Origin: Janthinobacterium fluminis
GTDB lineage: Bacteria > Pseudomonadota > Gammaproteobacteria > Burkholderiales > Burkholderiaceae_D
DNA: 64,000 bases
Direction: 5' to 3'
Assembly: GCF_028595325.1 (NCBI RefSeq)
Contig: NZ_JAQQXR010000001.1
Location: forward strand, 434,001-498,000
The notes beneath the pieces were generated by a model. That model was not told the DNA's origin, did no database searches, and saw only the letters and a program-made list of their open reading frames with translations. This document shows positions 59,915-64,000 of the stretch, piece after piece. How positions within the stretch are numbered: position 1 is the stretch's first letter; each line of letters starts with the position of its first letter. A program made the translations under genes and the position numbers.

Positions 59915-60763
59915 ATGGCTAACCAAATAGATGAAGTGATGGGACTATGTGCTCTATGCGGTCCGGATAATGGGCAAACAAGGGTTCTGCGCCAAAGTCA
60001 TTTCTTACCAAAGTCTGTCTATAGATATCTTAACCTATCCAAATCTGAGAATACCAAGCTATTACTCCGGACTTCAAAGAAGAACAGAGTATTTTCAATG
60101 GGAAAACAGATAGTTCAAGCACTGTTATGTGATACGTGCGAGGGACTAATGTCAGTAAGAGGTGAGGATTACTACTCAAAAATGATGCTCAGGGTAGACG
60201 TCAAGAACAAGATGCCGTCCCCCGCGTATAAAATTCTTAAAGAAAGTCTTATGCATTTATGGAAAACACCTGGGAACGGTTATGGCCCCAATATGATTTT
60301 GAGCATAGGCAGCAATTTATTCCGGGCTATAGATTCTCGGCAGCTGTATCATTTTGTGATTGGCATGTTCTGGAAATCGACGTTCGACAACTGGGAGCAC
60401 TGCTCAGTAATGCCCCTGGAAGCATCTCTTATCGAGGGCATGCGTAAATTCCTTCTGGGTGGGGATTCTCTTGCAGGCTATATCGTAAGGATTGTCCCTT
60501 CATTCTGGAGAGAAAAGCACGGAGTAGTTTTTCCAGGCTTGCTCAAAAGGCAGCCATTTTTCTCAATACAGCAGTTTGACTTCTACCTCGAAAACGATGA
60601 ACGACAATTTAATAGAGCTATATCGATTGATGCTGTCCCGTTGTTTTACACGATAGATTCGATGAGGTCTGAGAGCACGTTCCAAGGAATGAGTGGAATC
60701 TATAAGAATGCTAAGCAGACGAAATCTGCTGAAGAGACTCAATTGTCTTGGCCGGCGGAGTGA
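59915..60763 (+). CDS. HNH-like zinc-binding protein, orphan
   Basis: A 282-residue protein. C12/C15 (LCALCG), H29 in QSHFLPKSVYRYL, and C72/C75 (LLCDTCEG) fit a treble-clef HNH-type zinc fold at the N terminus. The rest (90-280) is an unknown mixed domain (YHFVIGMFWKSTFDNWEHCSVMP). It may be a nuclease, possibly a defence or toxin protein, but the catalytic His pair is not clear. It is the largest gene of the island and markedly AT-rich. The ATG at 59915 has only a weak ribosome site. Confidence 0.68.
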   Translation: MANQIDEVMGLCALCGPDNGQTRVLRQSHFLPKSVYRYLNLSKSENTKLLLRTSKKNRVFSMGKQIVQALLCDTCEGLMSVRGEDYYSKMMLRVDVKNKMPSPAYKILKESLMHLWKTPGNGYGPNMILSIGSNLFRAIDSRQLYHFVIGMFWKSTFDNWEHCSVMPLEASLIEGMRKFLLGGDSLAGYIVRIVPSFWREKHGVVFPGLLKRQPFFSIQQFDFYLENDERQFNRAISIDAVPLFYTIDSMRSESTFQGMSGIYKNAKQTKSAEETQLSWPAE

Positions 60764-60828
60764 CCGTATCCCACTATCTGTTTCGGGACGATAGGCGGCT
60801 TCGGGGGCGTAATCTGTCAACGGTGGCA

Positions 60829-60848
60829 ACCGGCCAGTTGCGGCCGTT
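60829..60848 (+). repeat. Cassette-spacer motif, copy 5
   Basis: ACCGGCCAGTTGCGGCCGTT in the gap after the HNH-like gene; GGCGGCTTCGGGGGCG upstream may be the paired arm. Confidence 0.7.
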
Positions 60849-60884
60849 CACCAAGAAAATGACAAGCGATAAAGTGATAAACTG

Positions 60885-61190
60885 TTGAAAACACCTCAGG
60901 AAAAGAAAAGTCTTAGCTACCAGAAGGATCGTCGAAATACTTACGGCGAAAATAGTAAAGCTTCTCGCAAGAACATTCCCTTATCGAAGGCGCTCGCCAT
61001 CAGGGCTGAGCGTCACTCGCAAGACCATTTATTGTTGGAGACGTTGAAATCGAACGACGATGAGCAGCTAGCCTTGATAGAGAATAGCATTCATTCAACC
61101 AAGTCGAGGCAGTGGCGGAAGTCAGCCGATAAGCCTCTTGGGGAGGTACTTGCTCGACGCCTGTTACGAAAGAGTACAACGGGCCGATGA
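60885..61190 (+). CDS. Small basic orphan protein
   Basis: A 101-residue, strongly basic protein with no signal (KTPQEKKSLSYQKDRRNTYG near the start, LARRLLRKSTTGR at the end). It starts with TTG at 60885, since no ATG or GTG fits in frame. The middle is helical (LLLETLKSNDDEQLALIEN). It may bind nucleic acid. Not recognised. Seventh gene of the island. Confidence 0.55.
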   Translation: MKTPQEKKSLSYQKDRRNTYGENSKASRKNIPLSKALAIRAERHSQDHLLLETLKSNDDEQLALIENSIHSTKSRQWRKSADKPLGEVLARRLLRKSTTGR

Positions 61191-61203
61191 GTTTCCCGCC
61201 GCT

Positions 61204-61223
61204 CTCGGCCATTAGCGGACCTT
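61204..61223 (+). repeat. Cassette-spacer motif, copy 6
   Basis: CTCGGCCATTAGCGGACCTT, 13 bp after the preceding stop. Confidence 0.7.
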
Positions 61224-61270
61224 CATTTTGTTTTTCACGGCAGCGCTTTACCTTCATAAATCGAATCGGT

Positions 61271-61723
61271 ATGAAATACTCCACCAGTCTAGTGATCCTC
61301 GCAGCCTTCAGTGTTCCAGCGTTAGCTCAAGGCTTACTGAGTCCAGGTACTTATCGCGTTGAGGGCGGATGTTCCCAAACGTTTCTGAAGGGGGCAAAAA
61401 CGCCCCCTGTCTGCGACCACTTTGTCGGCATTGACGCGAAAGATCTCATTAAGCCGATGTTCATCTTCCCACTGATAAATGGCGACCGGGCTTGGTTTTT
61501 TGTAACTGCGGCACCTGCTACGGGCGTGAGCGACCGTGCCATTTATCAGGTCGAGAAGCTGTACGACGAAGCGCTTGGCGGTGAGTTTTTCTACCCATCC
61601 GGTGAGTGCGAGATTACCTCTGGGCCTTCTATTCGGTGTTCTGTTTGGAATGACAAAGACCGGACTGACCTTGCACGTCAAGTGGTGTTCTCTGGCTCCG
61701 GGCAGTGGCTTCATCAAAAATGA
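61271..61723 (+). CDS. Secreted orphan protein
   Basis: A 150-residue protein with a Sec signal (LVILAAFSVPALA). Four cysteines (GGCSQTF, PVCDHF, GECEIT, IRCSVW) suggest two disulfides in the periplasm. Beta-rich composition, no recognised family. The ATG at 61271 gives a clean signal peptide. Last gene of the island. Confidence 0.7.
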   Translation: MKYSTSLVILAAFSVPALAQGLLSPGTYRVEGGCSQTFLKGAKTPPVCDHFVGIDAKDLIKPMFIFPLINGDRAWFFVTAAPATGVSDRAIYQVEKLYDEALGGEFFYPSGECEITSGPSIRCSVWNDKDRTDLARQVVFSGSGQWLHQK

Positions 61724-61739
61724 ACCGCCAAGCCCCAAT

Positions 61740-61781
61740 GTCCGCTATGGGGCGGATGCTGCCGGTCGCGAATCGGACGTT
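61740..61781 (+). repeat. Cassette-spacer motif, copy 7, with paired arm
   Basis: GCCGGTCGCGAATCGGACGTT (61761-61781) with GTCCG at 61740-61744 complementary to CGGAC at 61774-61778. It follows the last gene and precedes the right inverted repeat. Confidence 0.6.
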
Positions 61782-61820
61782 GTGGGTCAGAACAAGTCGG
61801 AACTACTGCACCCCAGGAAG

Positions 61821-61870
61821 ACTCTAATCCATCTGACAGTCGTTGTCAGCTCAAGTCTGAGTTACTACAG
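61821..61870 (-). repeat. Right inverted repeat (IR-R) bounding the small-gene island
   Basis: Reverse complement of this segment starts CTGTAGTAACTCAGACTT and aligns with IR-L. It has its own hairpin (CTGACA with TGTCAG). No clear target-site duplication flanks the two repeats (AGATAG on the left, ATAAGC on the right). Confidence 0.75.
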
Positions 61871-61884
61871 ATAAGCTGCGGCCC

Positions 61885-62292
61885 TCAGCCCTGGCCCAGT
61901 AAGTCGCGCTCGTTCAGGATCGCGTAGACGATTTCGGGATTGCGTTCCAGACATTTGCGCACGGCCGCCGGGACAGTTTGCCGCGTCTTGCGGCACAGGC
62001 CGGGGCGCTCGGCCAGCGCGATGGTGAAGCCGCGCACCGTGCGCACGCCGCGCGCGCTGGGCGTGATGTCGAGCGCCACGCCCAGCTGGGCCTGCATGCG
62101 CTCGCCGAGCTTGCGCAAGTCGGCATAGCTGGAAATGGTGTCGATGTGATGGATGAGCTTCTTTTCCTCTTCGCGCGTCAGGCGCAGGATGCGCGTGTCG
62201 CCCTGCGGATCGCGCAGCAGCGCATCCCGCTCGCAGACGCAGGCCCCGGGGGGGCATTCCTGGCGCATGGGGAAGGGGATCGCTTCTGGCAT
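61885..62292 (-). CDS. Hypothetical protein with a Cys-rich N terminus
   Basis: A 135-residue protein with high GC typical of the core genome. ECPPGACVCERD near the N terminus holds three cysteines that could bind metal. The remainder is helical and basic (LTREEEKKLIHHIDTI, then LGVALDITPSARGVRTVRGF, and VPAAVRKCLERNPEIVYAIL). No family recognised. ATG 62292 is chosen; 62268 is an alternative just before the cysteines. It lies immediately outside the right inverted repeat. Confidence 0.7.
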   Translation of the reverse strand: MPEAIPFPMRQECPPGACVCERDALLRDPQGDTRILRLTREEEKKLIHHIDTISSYADLRKLGERMQAQLGVALDITPSARGVRTVRGFTIALAERPGLCRKTRQTVPAAVRKCLERNPEIVYAILNERDLLGQG

Positions 62293-62485
62293 AGGGGCCG
62301 CACTCAAGAGGGGGGGAGGTCGTGCGCGGCGCAATGGCCGGCGGCGCAACACAAGTATCCTTTGCCACTGCGGCACTGTCAAGCCGCGCCAGCGGCGCGC
62401 CCGCATGCGGCGCAGCGGGTTATGCTGGCGTGCGGACGGCGCGCCGCCATCCGCATTGCCGCCAACCTTTAAATGGAGACACACC

Positions 62486-62983
62486 ATGCAAAGCGTTCAA
62501 AAGATCACCCCCTGCCTGTGGTTCGACAGCCAGGCCGAAGAGGCCGCCAATTTCTACACCGGCATCTTCCCCCATTCGAAAATTACCAGCGTGTCGCGCT
62601 ACAGCGAGGCGGGCCAGGAAGTGCACGGCAAGCCGGCCGGCAGTGTCATGGTCGTCGCCTTCGAGCTGGACGGACAGGGTTTCACCGCGCTCAACGGCGG
62701 CCCCGTCTTCAAGTTCAATGAGGCGGTTTCGTTTCAAATCAATTGTGCCAGCCAGGAAGAGGTCGACCACTACTGGACCCGGCTGTCCGAGGGCGGCGAC
62801 GCCAACGCCCAGCAATGCGGCTGGCTCAAGGACAAATACGGCGCCTCGTGGCAAGTGGTGCCGCGGGTGCTCGGCGAGCTGCTCAATGACGCCGATCCGC
62901 AGAAGGCGCAGCGGACCATGGCGGCGATGCTGAAGATGAAAAAACTCGACATCGAGGAATTGCGCCGCGCCCACGCCGGTTAG
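62486..62983 (+). CDS. VOC/PhnB-like (3-demethylubiquinone methyltransferase-like) protein
   Basis: A 165-residue protein of the glyoxalase/VOC superfamily, PhnB group: ITPCLWFDSQAEEAANFY, then FPHSKITSVSRY, GQGFTALNGGP and CGWLKDKYGASWQVVP. The family contains enzymes and binding proteins with diverse roles, and no activity can be assigned. GGAGACACACC precedes the ATG at 62486. It is monocistronic and high in GC. Confidence 0.9.
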   Translation: MQSVQKITPCLWFDSQAEEAANFYTGIFPHSKITSVSRYSEAGQEVHGKPAGSVMVVAFELDGQGFTALNGGPVFKFNEAVSFQINCASQEEVDHYWTRLSEGGDANAQQCGWLKDKYGASWQVVPRVLGELLNDADPQKAQRTMAAMLKMKKLDIEELRRAHAG

Positions 62984-63010
62984 CGGCGCCATCCCGGCGA
63001 TGACAATCCT

Positions 63011-63210
63011 TCAGCGCGCGGTCCACCGACGTGGTGGAGAAGCTATATAGCTCGCCCAAAGAGCCCGTTCGGGACTCTTGCGGGGCAGGCGGCAGCCATC
63101 GCGTCCAGCCTTGTCGAGGTAGTTGTGGAGCGTCGACTTGGAAATGCCCATCACCCTGCAGATTTCGCCGATGGCCGGGCTTTGAATACAGGACAGGTTT
63201 TTTGAACGTT
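63011..63210 (-). pseudogene. Remnant of a site-specific recombinase C-terminal HTH
   Basis: The minus strand reads SPAIGEICRVMGISKSTLHN followed by YLDKAG, very like the C-terminal helix-turn-helix of serine recombinases/resolvases, and ends in a TGA at 63011-63013. Upstream, a TGA in the same frame near 63228 cuts the rest off, and no catalytic domain is found. It lies in the 360-bp gap between the PhnB-like and small secreted genes. Confidence 0.55.
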
Positions 63211-63343
63211 CGGGGGCCGTCGCCGATCGGCTTTCCTGTCATATTCAGAAGGCGACTGCACCAATTCTCAACAGCTAATCGCACAGTGCCATATAGAGAT
63301 AGAGGCGGCGATTAAATTTTAAGAATAGCCCTATTTTTTAGGA

Positions 63344-63649
63344 TTATTTTCTATAGCTGTCAACACTGTCGTTATAGTTATTTTTTATTCTTTTGAGTAA
63401 TGTTGGATTGTTCTTGTATTTATTTTTTAGAACTGAAAATTGACTTTTTGCGCCACCGCAATACTTGTCAATATCTTTCCGTATTTTCTCTTTTTCTTCC
63501 TTTGGTAGCTCTCCGTCATATTCTCCGCCAAGATGTTCGCAAGCTCCCGCATTGTAGATAAATTTCCTTACGTCTGGAGGTGAGTTTTCAACAGGGAGAG
63601 CTAATGAGGAAGTTAGTAAAAGCAATAAAAATATGTATGAGTTACGCAT
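63344..63649 (-). CDS. Small secreted hypothetical protein
   Basis: A 101-residue protein with a signal peptide (FLLLLLTSSLALP). The mature part is charged and lysine-rich with two cysteines (AGACEHLGGEYDG, IDKYCGGAKS) and a basic helical tail (LKNKYKNNPTLLKRIKNNYN). It is clearly AT-rich compared with the surrounding core genes, suggesting acquisition. Function unknown. The ATG at 63649 gives the signal peptide; a longer frame is unlikely. Confidence 0.68.
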   Translation of the reverse strand: MRNSYIFLLLLLTSSLALPVENSPPDVRKFIYNAGACEHLGGEYDGELPKEEKEKIRKDIDKYCGGAKSQFSVLKNKYKNNPTLLKRIKNNYNDSVDSYRK

Positions 63650-63882
63650 GTCAATTTCCTTGATTAACGACCATTGTTTGACCAATGCGGGAAATCTCGC
63701 CAGGCCCATTGTGAATCGCCACGAGTCTGCTAGACACCCGCGAGTCATTCAAAATTCCTTCGCTCAAACTATACTGGCGAAAGCCTGTCATGGAATCCAA
63801 GCGGATCACAGGTCGTCACAATTATGGCAGAGCGGTCCTGAACGTATAAAATTACGGCAGACTTCCGTTATCCGCCGACCCC

Positions 63883-64000
63883 ATGCAAATTGAAACGATA
63901 CGCCAGCGTCTGCGCGCGCTGGGCGCCAAGCCCTTGCACGAGCAACGCGTGCTGCGCGACTGGGTGCAGGCCCAGCCGCATGACCAGGGCCGGCGCCGCG
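63883..64000 (+). CDS. Probable RlmN-like radical-SAM rRNA methyltransferase, 5' part only
   Basis: Only 39 codons are visible: MQIETIRQRLRALGAKPLHE, then QRVLRDWVQAQPHDQGRRR. This resembles the N-terminal helical domain of RlmN-like RNA methyltransferase paralogues found in Burkholderiales, from memory of the family. The catalytic domain lies beyond the window, so the call is tentative. The upstream gap 63650-63882 shows no other gene. Confidence 0.4.
   Translation, partial: MQIETIRQRLRALGAKPLHEQRVLRDWVQAQPHDQGRRR

Noticed and set aside
57558..61870. Integron cassette array with attC sites
   Set aside because: I could not find paired RYYYAAC/GTTRRRY core sites or an integrase gene; the shared motif is different. 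Kept as a cassette-like island instead.
57558..61870. Prophage or conjugative element
   Set aside because: No structural, portal, relaxase or integrase genes; too short.

Overview
The window is high-GC DNA, densely packed on both strands, with many ATGA or GTGA start/stop overlaps. The gene set points to a betaproteobacterium of the Oxalobacteraceae (Massilia, Duganella or Janthinobacterium type): a FecI/FecR haem-uptake locus, urtABCDE, many hybrid sensor kinases, an Hsp70 pair with a DUF2760 protein, and short intergenic palindromes. This placement is inferred from gene content; no rRNA or tRNA gene was found.

Layout. 1-6.1 kb (minus strand) is a haem-acquisition operon: ECF sigma factor, FecR, STN-containing TonB-dependent receptor, haem oxygenase, and a protein joining a DUF454 (YbaN) domain to what looks like TonB. 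Fur-like boxes precede the sigma gene and the receptor. 6.1-11.9 kb holds YceI, GFA, a CPBP protease, an alpha/beta hydrolase, and a coupled creatininase/beta-propeller pair. 11.9-17.2 kb (minus) is a coupled DUF2760-Hsp70-Hsp70 operon. 17.2-22.9 kb has an SDR, a DUF4349 lipoprotein and a large UPF1-like helicase. 23.1-28.7 kb is urtABCDE behind a sigma-54-type promoter, with no urease genes here. 28.7-30.2 kb has a split chromate transporter and a tiny zinc-finger protein. 30.8-32.4 kb contains a REC-PAS regulator between two diverged copies of an intergenic repeat with DnaA-box-like sequences. 32.4-47 kb is mixed metabolism: HD hydrolase, a 1034-residue decarboxylase-like/oxidoreductase fusion, a 7TMR-DISM hybrid kinase, LysE, YceI lipoprotein, M1 aminopeptidase, GST and a small metalloprotease.

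47-56.8 kb is a signalling cluster: a GGDEF regulator with a degraded EAL domain, a 1622-residue kinase with six near-identical HAMP units, and a degraded CheR-like protein, all on the minus strand. A GAF-PAS kinase diverges from it, followed by an RNase T2.

57.56-61.87 kb is the most unusual stretch. It is AT-richer than its surroundings and carries eight small genes, all on the plus strand (DUF6434, KTSC, several orphans, an HNH-like zinc protein). Most gaps between them, and both outer gaps, contain a degenerate 20-bp motif. The whole segment is bounded by a 50-bp inverted repeat (37/50 identical by hand count). It resembles a gene-cassette array, but I see no integrase and no attC core sites. 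The right end (61.9-64 kb) has an orphan gene, a VOC/PhnB protein, a recombinase-HTH remnant, a small secreted protein and the start of a probable RlmN-like methyltransferase.
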